The notes below the pieces were generated by a model that saw only the letters and a list, made by a program, of their open reading frames with translations, had not been told where the DNA came from and made no database searches. From Urechis unicinctus (Eukaryota; Annelida; Polychaeta; Xenopneusta; Urechidae): a stretch of 64,000 nucleotides of DNA. This document shows positions 9,400-21,981 of this stretch, piece by piece; position 1 is the first letter of the stretch; the number at the start of each line of letters is the position of its first letter. The position numbers and the translations under genes were made by a program. The DNA lies in NCBI GenBank assembly GCA_034190875.2, contig CM067354.1, forward strand, positions 71,419,788-71,483,787, written 5' to 3'.

Positions 9400-11569
9400 G
9401 ATGACGTCATCAATCGATAACACCTGCCGTGTTGATTGCTGCTTCTGAATATTGTGTTGTGCAACATATCGGTTTGCTGACACAGATTCAAGCCTCAATG
9501 GCAGTGGAACAATAATGATAATTATTTTGCCATGTATTCTTCAGACTCTCAGTAATGTGCATGCTGGTCAGTGCATCCATGCATATTCTGGAACTGAACC
9601 AATGTAAAGAAACAATAAAAATCATATTGTATACAGGCGACACTCGTCAAAGCATATTGGATCCTGTCATTATTATTTATGTAGCAATAATGAGTGGCGG
9701 GAAATAGTATTCCCGGAAATGTAAACGTTTATTTGCTTGTGTCCAATTTTATATCCACCTTTTTCTACGGTTATATTCAGTTGAATGATATTCCAGATAC
9801 TCCGTCAACAGCATGTCAAACGGAAGTTCTCTGTACATACATACACGGCGCAGGTAACCGGTTTTCATTTTCTCCAAAAACTCTGCCTATCCTGACCCTA
9901 TGCGAATGCATTGATAATTCGGATATGACGAGACTTTCTAAGCAGTACAACGCTCCATGCAATGAATAAACCCTGCTTCGCGATTGAGGTAAGTTGTTTC
10001 CATCGCTACACTAATCCGGCTGTAGTGGTGGTTGAATTTCCTACTGCTCGTAAGAAGGTTTCGACAACGTAGATTCCTTCACTTAGTTGAAACGTCCAGC
10101 TTTACAATATAATCAGGGTGCATCCTAAAAAGGTTACATTCCAAACATAATGGACAGGAGATCAATATTGGCATCAGTTGTATGTACATCCTCACTTGTT
10201 TACGGGGAAACTAGAACCAGTAAGTAGAACCTACAACAAAGTCAAGTCAAGCACTTGCAGTGTTCAGAGCATTTGGATAGCACAGAGATGTTATAGGTCG
10301 AAACGCTTAACTGTAACTCTGAATATATTGTGGTTTAGAGGGAGGACTATTTTGCATCCACACGATTGAACTATTCCACTGTGATAATGTCTACGCTTTC
10401 CCTGTGGCAACTATATGTAAAAAGCAATTATTGGTGTACCTGCGGAAAACGCAGATATTTGGGTTTAATGGCTTTCTCTCCCTTGTCATGACCGGAAACA
10501 GTACTCGAAGCATCAGTATTATGGAACTGGAAAGGCTGTATGATGTTTACGTAGACCACGTGATAGGTCAACAATCCCGATGTAGCATGCCATGTGGTTG
10601 TTGTCATAAAATCACATTCCGCGAAATGTACGCGTCAAAGCATGTGCACCCATGTTTTGATTTTAAGGTCTTCGTTTTTTGTTCGCATCAATAATCTGAT
10701 GGGCATCCTGAATATTCATCAGGTATGGTTCAGAAATGAACTGTTATTAGCAAAGAATGCTGTCTAATATATGTTAATGTACATCAGTCAATCGTATTTT
10801 CAATTCAAGTAACATTAGTGGGTAATAGCATATATAGTTTATGAACCTCAAACTGTTTGAAATAACATGACAATGCTGCCGGTCAGATGTCGGCTAATTT
10901 GAAATAATGTGAAAACAATATGACAAGGCAGGTCAATTATAATTCCGTAGTTTATGAGCTCTTGCTATGTTTATTTATCTGTTTGTTTCATATCAACAAA
11001 TCATAGACTTATAAGCGAGCATAAATTATCAAATATACAACCCCTAGTTTATTCGAATCATATCGCGAAAGCATTTCCTACTTATGAAAGAATATATGAT
11101 GGACCGATTCATTTCAAACAAACAGAAGACCAATGATCAGATATCGGTGTAATGATGCAAATTATGATACACTTGAAAAGTAAGCCACAACATGTAAAAT
11201 ACGATCAATTATGAACAGATGGGTAAAACTGTCGTTTTGGCACAAAGAATATGCACAAACATTATCCGCAATAAAGTTATCGCGTGCCCAAAGCTGCAAG
11301 TTGAATGCAATTTTGATGCATTTAAAACGGTGAACAGTTAAAGCGCAATCGTTTTTATTTGTTAGAAATAACGGTTAATAGAGTTAACGCCTTGTACACC
11401 AGAAAACGGGAACAGCCGGACTAGAAAGTATATTTCAATGTATTGAAAGTTAATATTGTTGGCCCGAAACTGACATTACATGGAGCTGCACGCGTCGACG
11501 GTCTTTATGCAGGAAGCTAGCCAGTTGTCGTAAAATGGCCGATTGTGACGATCACCCGACAAGAGTCCA
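9400..11569. other. Arm sequence without a recognisable gene
   Basis: AT-rich non-coding DNA mirrored at 36286-38308. Short frames (9694-9969, 10404-10694) recur in the other arm only because the arms are near-identical; they show no domain or membrane features. Position 11430-11445 is the intact, unfilled target of the retrotransposon found in the right arm. Confidence 0.6.
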
Positions 11570-11581
11570 ACTAACACTGTT

Positions 11582-14500
11582 TATTGTTTATTGTTGTTTA
11601 ATCTAATTAGAGTGGATGTTTAGCTTTGTAATATTGAAGGGGGGGATTATCCAATGCTATGGAAGTAAGGATTTTATCTGAGTAGATGTTGTTGCCAAAG
11701 ATAATGGGTTTATAGTTTATAATGGGTTTTAGTATTTTGAGGGTAGAGGTGGTGTTGTTCCACTCATCTTGCCAAGTTTGTAGTATAAATTTATTTATCA
11801 AAGAGTAATGAGTGTTTAAATCTATTGAAATATCTTGAGTACAAATATTTGAATGAGATCTTTTGGCCTGTGCATCTGCAATTTCGTTTCCTGTTATTCC
11901 GCAATGAGCTGGTATCCAAATTATAGAAGTATGGGAATTTTGAAAGGCAAAGAGAGCGGAGAGGTATTGTATTTCTCGTATAAATGGGTTGATAGTTTTT
12001 CCTTGAAGGGCAGTAACAACTAAAAGGGAGTCAGAGAGAATGATAGAATTGTGAATTTTGGATTGGAGAGATATGTGTAAGGCATTAATGATTGCTATTG
12101 CTTCTGCTATAAAGATGGAAAGATATGATTGTATGCGTGAAGATTTTTTGAATTTGCGATTACAAATGATGTACTTATATTGTTTTTTGAGCCATCGGTG
12201 TATATATGTGTAGAGTTAGAGGGTAATTCATAAATAAGTTGTAGTGCAAGGGATTTATTGTACAATGGATAGTCTTTAATAACTTTATTCGCTAAGTCTG
12301 TGTTGAGAAGTGGATTTACCAGGTGCCAGGGGGGGGGAATGGGTATGGTCTTAATGGGGATACGTGTGGGTGAGATTGGGTGTATGGGAGTGTTGATCTA
12401 CTAGTATTTTTGTTGATTGTGTTGTGTTTCATAAAAAATGTTTTGAGTTGGGAGGTTGAACGTTTTAGCTCTGGTTTGGTTTTTAAGAGTGGCTTTTAAA
12501 AGTTGAAGGGGTATAGGGGGGAAGCCGGTGGATACCTGAAGAGAGTTGATACGTGCAGAGCGATGTGTTATAGTCATGGCTCAGAGTGTGGCTGACTGTG
12601 CAGTTTCTAGTTTGTGAATGTTTGTTTTAGATGCAGTGATTATGGCTGGGACACCATAGAGAATGTGTTGAAGTGAGTGCGATGAGTGTATTTTGTAAGA
12701 TATATGTTTGTTTGCACCCCAGGAAGTGCCACTAATAAATCTGATGAGGTTAGTGATTTTGTGGCACTTAGTTACCGTGTGTGAGATGTGTTCTCTCCAG
12801 GTAAGTCCTTTATCTAAAATAACTCCAAGGAACTTAGTAGAGGTTTGGTTTGGGATGGGTTGATTTTTGATAAAGAAAGTAGGGATTTTGTGTTTTATAT
12901 TGGTTCCAAAATGAAAGACTTTAGATTTTGATGGAGAAAAGGTAACCCCCATTTAGAAGCCCAATTTTGAATTTTGTTTAAATGATTTTGAAGGAGTTTT
13001 GTTAATTTAGTTTAAAGTTTACCAGTAGACCAGGCTATGTCGTCTGCATAACTGCACGATGCAGAAGGAGTTGGAATATCATTTATGAAAATATTAAAAA
13101 GGGTTGGAGAAAGTACACTGCCCTGAGGTACTCCATTATCAGTGGAACGGGAATTTGAAAGGGCATTGTTTGCTTTAACTTGTAATGATCTTTTGTTGAT
13201 AAAATTGTGTATCCATTTTAAAGCTAATCCTGTAATACCAAGTTTTTGTGCCTCTATTTCTATAGCGGGTCTATTTACCATATCAAATGCTTTAGTTATG
13301 TCTAAAAAGATTGCATGAGTTTTGTTTTTAGTTAAAAATCCTTTAATGACTGCATCAGTAATTTGAAGAATATTGTCAGTAGTACTATGATGAGGTCGAA
13401 AAGCTGTTAGATTTGGCTTATAGAGATTATTATGTTGTAAGTGCCATGTGATTCTGTTGTTTAGAATAGTTTCAAATATTTTGGAGGCAACTGAGGTTAA
13501 GCTAATGGGGCGATATGAGGTTGGGGTGTGTGGGTTCTGATTAGATTTAAGTATTGGGACAATGATAGAGGAATTCCAGGAAGGAGGGGTTATTGATGAT
13601 TGCCAGAGTTGGTTAAAGATTTGTAGGAGCGCCTCGAGGCAGTCTGGTGGAAGGTGATTGAAAAAGGAGTATATAAGTAGATCTTTGCCTGGGGCTGTGT
13701 TTTTGGATTTGTTGACAGCTTTAGTGAGTTCTGTTTAGGAAAAGGGTTCGCTGATTGGTGAATTTGGATTAGTTTCAATCGGTTCTAAATTTATGGGGTT
13801 GAAATCCGTGGGACAATTGTTATTTGAACTGATTTCTGCAAAATAAGAGACTAAAGTGTCTGATATTTGTTGATTATTTTCTGTACAAAGGTTATTGTTT
13901 GGGTTTTGGATTGGTGGAATATTGTTGTTAGGGTAATTTCCTCTGAGGATATTGACAGTTTTCCACAGTTCTTTTAAATTTGGTTTGTTAAGGGAGGAGC
14001 ATTTATTTTGCCAAAAGGATAGCTTTGCTTGTTTGAGTGTGTATTTGACTTTTGCTGTAAGTCTTTTTAGTTGAATTTTGTTTTCTAAAGTTTTATTATG
14101 ATAGTATTTGTTCCTGGCTTTGTTTCTTTCTTTAATTATGAGCGTACAGTTAAGATTCCACCAAGGATGGGATTTTAGTTGTTTCTGGTGATTATTATTT
14201 AGAGGAATGGCTTGTTTAGCTATTTGAATTAGATTATTATAGAAGTTGTCGTAAGAGGTAAGGGGGTTTGAAAAATGCTGTTTTGATATTCTACTTATGC
14301 GGGGTGTGGAAGGAGTTAGGTAAATTTGGTTTATTATTTGTGATTGAAATGATAGAATGATCACTTCCCATTGTATTGTGGGTATTTTTAAATGAAAATT
14401 TGTGTGATATATCTTGGGATGTAAGTATAAGATCTAGTATGTTTTTACCATTATTATAGAAGTGTGTGGGGGAGCTATCATTATGGAGGGTAATGTCATT

Positions 14501-14666
14501 ATCTTGTATTATTTTAAAAAGAGCATTTCTTTTAGTGTTTGAACTAGGGTGGTGCTAAAAGGGATGATAGGCATTGAAATCCCCAGCTATTATGTTTCTG
14601 GGAAGGTTAACTATTGGCTGATAATGTTTTGGGTCTATAGTGTTGGATTTGTCATACACATTTGAG
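11582..14666 (-). mobile_element. 5'-truncated APE-type LINE with RNase H (left copy)
   Basis: Read on the minus strand: C-terminal part of an endonuclease (14640-14365), Lys/Asn-rich linker (14364-13735), reverse transcriptase (about 13620-13012, with the YADD box near 13050), post-RT region (12952-12581) and RNase H (about 12220-11830), ending at 11607. It is the mirror copy of 29110-32205, in which the same domains are described. Several stops and frameshifts interrupt the ORF, some of them shared by both arms, so the element was already dead when the palindrome formed or was last homogenised. Confidence 0.8.
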
Positions 14667-15028
14667 ATGTGATAGATTTGATTGTCTTTATTTGGCAATC
14701 GCATGGCTTATAAGGACAATCAAACCACGTGACATTAAAAACCAATATTACACAATAACATTTGAAATACAACATGAGATTGGTCATGACACCTCCCCAC
14801 TAAAAAGGGAGTGGACAATTTCTTCAAATCATTCACACAATAGTTCAATATTATCTGAGAATAATCAATAAATACAATCAACTTACAAATATTACAAAGA
14901 ATTAGTAAGAATCAAGCATTGTCAATTTCATCATACAAATAGTAAACAATGTGAACTACTAGAATATTTCAAGAGAAGCATCACATCATAACGTATGAGA
15001 AATAAGACCTATTCTTGACAAATGGTTT

Positions 15029-17569
15029 TTAATAAAAAATCACAAAGAATAATTCATTGAATTCTACTGCACTAACATTTTGTGCACCTTTAATATAACT
15101 CAAACGACATCTATATCGCTGCAAAAGCAACGGCCATCTTGTCAGATTTGCACTTTTGCTTCCATTTTCAAACACATATAATAGTGGGTTATGATCAGAT
15201 GTAATGTTTATTTCAGCACCAAAAAGGATGCTATCGAAGCGTTTTAGAGCCCAGACAGCAGCATACGCTTCCTTCTCTACAGTGGCCCATTTACATTGAC
15301 TTTCATTCAGTTTGTGGCTGGCATAAGCAACAGGATGTTCTTTACCTAAATCATCAGGCTGACTGATGCAACAACCTACAGCGAATGCAGATGCATCATC
15401 AACGTACATTTTGAAGGTTTTCGTTATATCTGGAATGAACAGGACTGGGGCGGTACACAGTTTCTCTTTTAATAATTCAAAACTTTTCTTGGCAGTGTCA
15501 TTCTATGGAATGACAGTGGGGACAGACTTCTTTGTCAAATCGGTCAGGGGCTTGGTTATGTCTGCATAACGATCAATATAGGTACGGAAATAGTTGCGCA
15601 TACCCAAAAACCTTTACAATTCTCTCTTTGTAGTCGGTAATGGCAAATTATTGATAGGCATAATCTGATTCTTATCTGGTTGATTTTTACCGGACCCAAA
15701 TATATGACCAAGATATTTGACCCCAGGCATACCGAATATGAACTTGTTCATGTTTATTTTCAAGCCAGCAAAAGCAATAGTATTTAACACTTTGCTCAAA
15801 TGGATCAGATGATCTCCCCAGCTATCTGAGAAGACAGCTATATAATCAGTATAGCCACAGCTGTAACCTTGGTGGGGTTCTAACATCATCTTATTTCCTG
15901 GATCAACATTTATAGTATCAGGATCAGAAACAGGTAAATCTCTGTCACTGCCAGCAACCACTTTTAAGTCAGATTCAACTTCAGAACCAACGCCATGAGA
16001 ACCCTCTTGCAATGCAAATTCTCTGTTACCACACTCCTTAGGAATAGAACTACATTTTTTGTGCAACACTTTTGGCTGTACTGGAAGTCTGACAAATCAC
16101 ATTGTTACTTTCTAGTAATGTGTTGTATGCATCAGCAGATAAAAGCATATCATATACCATGTCCAATTTCTCAGTGACTGCACACAGTAAGAGGGTTGGG
16201 GCTTGAGTTGATGCAAAATCACCATACAAAGAAAGAGGTATATTTCCAATTTGTGTGCACACATTATGACCAAAGGGAGTTTTTAATGTTAGCTGTCGCC
16301 CCACAGCTATCTGTTCAGGTTTAACAAGGTGTTTTGGAATAACTGAAATATCTGCACCAGTACCAATCAGCGCTTTGACTACATGGCCATTACACAGTAC
16401 ATTTTCAACCCTTGTTTGCACTAAAGGAGCACAATGCTTTGTTTTGATGGGACAACTTGATTTTGCAGTGACGGGGGCAAACGGTGAAATCGATACCCTG
16501 CCACACAGCCCATCACCTGCTCCTGGTCTAAAGCTCTCAGCGAGGGGATTTAAAAATTCTTCGGAAGCAATATGACCAACAGGAACTTTGTAATGGTCAA
16601 CAAGTTTGCCAGAATCAATATCCCACTGTCGCAAGGAACATTTTTTCCACTTGTGTCCCGGTTTATGGCAATAATGGCAAGTGAAAGGAGCATTTCCTGC
16701 AAGAAAACGTTGCGGCCTTTCAGTTGTATAACTGGCAGGCTTTGAATCATGTTTGGGTTTTGCAAAACCAGAGTCAACGTGAGATGGATGGTTCATTTCG
16801 AAGGTGTCGGCCAATGAACCCAGCTTTGAAACATCAAACCAATCATCACCCTCTCGGTCACAAACATATTCTCTGACTTTAAAAGGCATAGCGGCCTTGA
16901 ACACTGATCTGCCACAATCAATTCAGACAACTGCCCTTTACTGTCAGTTTCACCAATGTCTCTACTGCGTAAATAGTAAGAGAACAATAGCTTCAGTCGG
17001 AACCCATATTGCGTAAAGCTTTCACCAGTTGTTCGTTTTGCATTTTGAAATTGTTTGAGATAGGCTTTAGGAGTGGGTCTGAATTCTTTGAGAAGCCATT
17101 CTTTAAGTTTTGCATAATTTGTTGTTTCTTGGACAGGGAACCTACTGACAACAGTTTTTGCCTTGTCTGTCAGATACGGCTTGATTAAGGTGGACCATAA
17201 TTTAACTGGCACATCAAAACCTTTACACACCGACTCAAAAGAGTCCAAAAACATTGGCAACTCAACAGGGTCAGAAGACATGGGAGCGATGGCATTTCTC
17301 ATGACGCTACTATATTTTTTAACCAACTCGCATGGTTCCAACTCACTTATATGTTTGAGTCTACTTTCTAAAGCAAGCCTTGCTTCCCTATCTTCGTCTA
17401 ACCATAACCTCATTAGCTCAAGCTTGTTCATTTCAAGCATTCTAGCTTCTCGCTCAGCATCGAGTTGCATGCGTAACATTTCTAATTTAGTCTGGACATC
17501 AAGTTCATAACTTTCAGACTTCAAATACTCTGGATTTAAAGTTCCCTCTGATTTTAATATCACTGTCAT
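15029..17569 (-). pseudogene. Ty3-like gag-protease-RT-RNase H remnant (left copy)
   Basis: Mirror copy of 26199-28725. The Gag part (17569-16793) and the zinc-knuckle/protease part (16904-16050) are in different frames because of a 2-bp insertion around 16901-16904 that is absent on the right. RT remnant: 16069-15614. RNase H: 15409-15029. Near 15064-15072 a 10-bp deletion relative to the right arm destroys the RNase H C-terminus and its stop. The protease active-site change (Gly where Asp is expected) is present here too. The left copy therefore carries private frameshifts on top of the shared defects. Confidence 0.85.
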
Positions 17570-20500
17570 TTGAACCAGACTTTCTCTGTCGAGTTTATCA
17601 CCCTCGTCAGATGATACACCCGCCTCGACTAACCATTTTCTATATCACTTCTGGTATACAAAATTTTTGAACCAGCATCCATATTTACGCACACGCATAT
17701 AACAATCCACCATGTAACAGTAAAATGATTTCAAACAAATATGGGCTTTTGAGTGAATATAAAATTGACAAATAACTACTATAGCTATGCTCGTAGTCAA
17801 CTACAATACACAGTAAAGTGGCCAACGCTCGTCTGACCACGTGCACAAAAGTAATAGTACTATGACAATAATATCAATTTATCACAACTTTATGTAAACC
17901 TGTAATACTCGTTGTGCCTCGTTCCCACCCCCCTCCCGTCAACGAGTCAGGAAAATCTTCATAAATCTCCTGTCCATCCTGCCGACTACTATGTGACGAT
18001 CACACGATCATGTGAGCTTGGTCATGACATCGATTCAGCTCATAAAATCATAATTATGGCTTATAGATATTCATTATCCAGTTTTCGAGCAGTGCGATTT
18101 GATATTGTGGCAGCTAATTACTGCTATGTACTGATAAAAATTTACACGTGGAATCATTCATCATAATACAGTGTAACAATGACCATACAAATTATGTGAT
18201 TAATTAGTAATCTAAATGATGGAAGCAATGGCCGATGGCTAAACAAAATATGATAAAATAAGTTATAAGGTGTGCTGCTTATATGCAAACTATCAGAGTA
18301 CAAATTGTCCTCTATGTTTTATATTTAATGCAATGCGGACACAATTGTTAACAACAGGCAAGAAAATTACTGTCCTGTTTTTTGTTGCAGCAGATAGGAT
18401 CATTAGATTTACGGCGCTATAAAGCAGGACATTGGCAAGATTGAACTAGCACCTTGGCAATATCAAACGCTGCATAGCATTGTCGCGCTACTGGCCCTTA
18501 AGGCCATTTCATACCCATGCGCTCTAATTAGGCGACTGTCACGTGTCCGCGATGCATCATAAAGTGAATCAGAACGCATGACGAACGCCTCTGGGACACC
18601 TTTAACTTCTGATCTGAGGGCGGCATAATTATTGGATGCGTCCACAGTGCTCATGCGAGGCGTCCGTCGTGAGTCAACTGTGAATCCTCAGTGCGTCTGT
18701 AATGCTTCTTGCGGCGTTTGCCATGAGTCAAAAGCGTCCTCCATGGGTTCATTGCGTCCACCGTGAGTTCGCCGTTTGTCTGCAGTCTAGGCCATAATTC
18801 CACATGCGAACTGTAGAATAAGCTTCTTCGCACTTCCTATTATTTTGCGTATCAGTTCACACAAACGGCTTATGTATTAGTTCAAATCGTTGTAGTTCAT
18901 TCAAATTGCACAAGTTTGCTTTTGTCTTGTGGTGACAAATCATAATTATTATTCGGACAAAAAATAATGAATCATGACTAATATGCCAGGTTGTTGGCAG
19001 CTCTGGGCTATTCGATTGTGGGCATGGTTTGTCTAACTCATTGCCCGGTTACACTTCCAGCATTACCAAGGCATTATTTTAATACCATCTCTTCTTTCAG
19101 TTGATCTTGGCACGAGTAATCACACATATTTATTGTGCGCCATCATTATCCAACTATAATGCAATTATTTCCGCTCAAGTGCACTAACCAACAATGAATA
19201 TAACTCCAGGCGCTCTCCATACGGCGCCACAGGCCACATGCAAATGTGAACACGGGACAGCTGTTGCTAGCACAGTTGGCAATCCCAGTGGCGTGGTTGA
19301 TGTCGAAGCTCACAAGCATACACTTCAATTACCTGTTATTTCCTAATCCATTTGACCCCCTATGCTGAAGGTAAGCTCTGTTTATAGTAGCTTAGAGTAC
19401 ATGTCGTTTGCTGTCCGATTGTCGGTTAGTTACTCTGCATCAAATCGAACTGAATGCTCAAATGGAATAACACGATTGATGGTAGCTTTGTCGTTCTTGT
19501 TTTTAGGTCTACCACCCTGTGTTAACATCCGGTGCTATTTAGAGTTTTCCACGTAATGCTCAGTTCTGACTCAACCCAACCCAGGTATGGCTTTAATACA
19601 GCGGCGTATGATTCGTCTTAATGTGTCACTAAGTATCTTCATTAGTAACGTCCTATTGTAGAGTAAACATGAACCCTGCGATTCCGACTAACTAGTGTTT
19701 AGCATTAATGTTTTTGCATGAAGAGGCCTTTGCCGTTTTTCATCCAGCAAAGCCCTCACACAACATATTGAACAGCTGTACCGTGACGTTATGCTGCCTA
19801 CCCTGTGTGTCCGTATTGCATGTTTCCTGTCTATTAAGTCCGTTTGGCGCGCATACAGGCTACAGCCATCTAAATTTTGACAGAACAGCTCGCATCGTCT
19901 GTATCCGACGTAAAATATTTTACCATGGCACAAGCTGTCACAGATATTGGCCGTCTCGGACTGTGACAATAAAAACAATTCCTCATAGCAATGCTTAAGA
20001 TCGCTGCTCGTAAATCGGTGCATGTCCTTCATCTAACGTCCTAGGAGGTGACTTGGTGGTAGCCTCATTCAATATCTCATTGACCAAACACTGAAAATTG
20101 GATTTCGCCAGGGCTTGTATTATTCGGACTCATACGCCAAAAACTTGTTCCCATGATACTTCCTCTTTAAACATATTTTTAACCTAAGTCGCGCGCATTC
20201 GCATTCCCGATCAGATCAAGCAAGTTTCGCATTGTTGAATTTCAAACCATGTGTTTTAAGATGTTATTCTATACATTGTTCGACAGCATCTTAATATAAG
20301 TTATTGATTGTGAAGCGAAGCCACCTGTTCAAAGGTCAGCTCGGAGTTGGTCATGAATGACGAAGACTTAATTATCATAGTGGTCCCTTGTACACAAAGC
20401 TAACTGCTCGTTTGAGCATACAACCCAGCTAGTCAAATAATTACGCTACGAAAGTGTTACTGTAGAACTAACCCAGAACCACATGTTTGTACAAGCAACA

Positions 20501-20591
20501 ATTGAACTGAGGCACCTTCATGTATATATTGAGTATTTGCATGATAGGCCCAAAATGGAGCAAACGAATGCTTCCTGTGCATGCATTGTAA
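17570..20591. other. Arm sequence without a recognisable gene
   Basis: Mirrored at 23184-26198. It holds the 5' leader of the gag-pol remnant (17570-17690), a TGTCATGACC-type sequence near 18030 that could be an LTR edge, and a stretch rich in GACGC and GACTCA words (about 18630-18790). Frame 20032-19688 is kept at the same length in both arms but has no domain signature. Confidence 0.5.
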
Positions 20592-21762
20592 ATGAGCAAA
20601 GCAATGAGTATGTGTAACAGGCTCAATATGAGTGGAATAACGAAAGGTCAAATCCTCCAGGGCGTCGTATGTTTCTTCGCTGGTTATTTATATTTTTACA
20701 CCTGGCGAGAGCACAGTTTGATCGTTAAATATTCCGGCGATCAACCGACCCCAAAAATAGAAGCAGAAAATATATCAAAATTATTTTCGGACAGGTATGT
20801 CAGAAATTGCGTAACACAAATATATTGACCGAATATTACAAGCCTCCGGGTGAACCGTCGGAAACTCATGAACAAAGGAAGTCAGGATTCCAAGAGGTGT
20901 TTGACAAAAAAGCATGGGGACAAGGAGATCACCACAAGCCTCATCAGTTAATTGCATCAGGTTTGTCATTGTTCCTGTGCCGTCAAATCCTACATAGTAT
21001 GTATGGGAAGTACACGAATGCATGCCACTTTGTTTGATTCCAGTAAGAGCATCAACTTGTTAGAGCATCAACTTGTTAGCCTTGTTTGAATACCTCCTCT
21101 TATGTTGCATTACAGGTCCTGGGTCTGCACTTGATTGGAGTCAGGAAGCAATGGCGACTTTGCACACCGTTATCACACTGATCAAGAAGGACCTAGGTTT
21201 GACTCGGGTAAAAATGTTAGATATTCCATGTGGAGATATGGCCTGGATGAGTCGGTTTCTGAAATCCCGGGGTGACGTTGACTACACAGGATGGGATATT
21301 GTCCCTGATCTGATAACTCATCATAATGAAAAATATGCCAACTACCCATGGAAATTCTATGTCCGTGATATTGTAGCGGACCACTTGAATGAATCGTACC
21401 ATTTGATTCTGTCCAGATATTTATTGCAGCATTTATTCACTAAAGACGCCATGCTAGCAATGGATAAGTTCTCAAAGAGTGGTAGCAAATTTGTACTGAT
21501 GACCTCTTATCCAAAACATCCCCATAATGACGAACTTAAAATTACAGCCATACGAATGCATCAACTAAATTTACAGATTCCTCCTATAAACCTGGTCCCT
21601 CCTTTATGCATACACAGGGATGGCCCGCCTGAGAAAGCCTCGGAATACTTCATAGGGTTGTGGAGCCTACCATTGAAGCAAGTTAGAAAATGTGAAAAAG
21701 CAGGCGCATTTAAGATAAATGACCAAACACTTCATTCTTGTGTTGACTGGTCTGTTCGGTGA
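20592..21762 (+). pseudogene. SAM-dependent methyltransferase, left copy (frameshifted)
   Basis: Two-exon gene homologous to the intact right copy (21982-23183). Exon 1 is 20592-20996, intron 20997-21115 and exon 2 21116-21762. Compared with the right copy, exon 1 lacks 25 bp around 20817-20821, which shifts the frame. The last exon base before the GT donor is A instead of G, weakening the splice site. The intron carries a 16-bp tandem duplication (21047-21062 and 21063-21078). Exon 2 remains fully open and keeps the methyltransferase signature (LDIPCGD, then YTGWD). Its C-terminus differs from the right copy after residue context KINDQT, because the palindrome ends at 21729. A polyadenylation signal AATAAA lies at 21878-21883. 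Confidence 0.8.
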
Positions 21763-21877
21763 ATCTTAAGTTAAACAACATTTCCTGATGATCGTGTCCT
21801 TTGTGGGTAACTTCGCGCGGACTGGTATTTGTAAGGGGATTGTGTACTTTATTGAATTTTGGTTAGTGTCTTTCGCA

Positions 21878-21883
21878 AATAAA
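21878..21883 (+). terminator. Polyadenylation signal of left methyltransferase copy
   Basis: AATAAA 116 bp after the left stop codon, in the non-palindromic spacer. Confidence 0.5.
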
Positions 21884-21937
21884 ATGAAAATAATCAGCTG
21901 TGATCAGCTGTAGTGTAAGCATCCAACCAAGTGTTTC

Positions 21938-21943
21938 TTTATT
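21938..21943 (-). terminator. Polyadenylation signal of right methyltransferase copy
   Basis: AATAAA on the minus strand, about 40 bp after the right copy's stop (21982). It differs from the left copy's signal, so each copy has its own 3' end. Confidence 0.5.
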
Positions 21944-21981
21944 GAAAGAATGGTGCATTATCACTCACCAGAGCATGGAAA

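Larger units (their letters stand above)
7668..21729 (+). repeat. Left arm of a giant inverted repeat (palindrome)
   Basis: Every landmark in this arm recurs in reverse complement in 22024-39587. Examples: 10404-10694 (+) with 37019-37309 (-); 11607-11801 (-) with 31986-32180 (+); 13735-14364 (-) with 29412-30041 (+); 17912-18166 (+) with 25602-25856 (-); 19688-20032 (-) with 23740-24084 (+). The sum of mirrored coordinates is 43753 at the centre, drifts to 43787 by small indels, and jumps to about 47713 beyond the one large insertion in the other arm. The outer breakpoint shares GATCAAGAGACAC (7668-7680). The inner breakpoint is GACCAAACA (21721-21729). Confidence 0.95.

Noticed and set aside
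10404-10694. 96-codon frame identical in both arms
   Set aside because: Identity is explained by the palindrome; no domain, and the flanking DNA is equally conserved.
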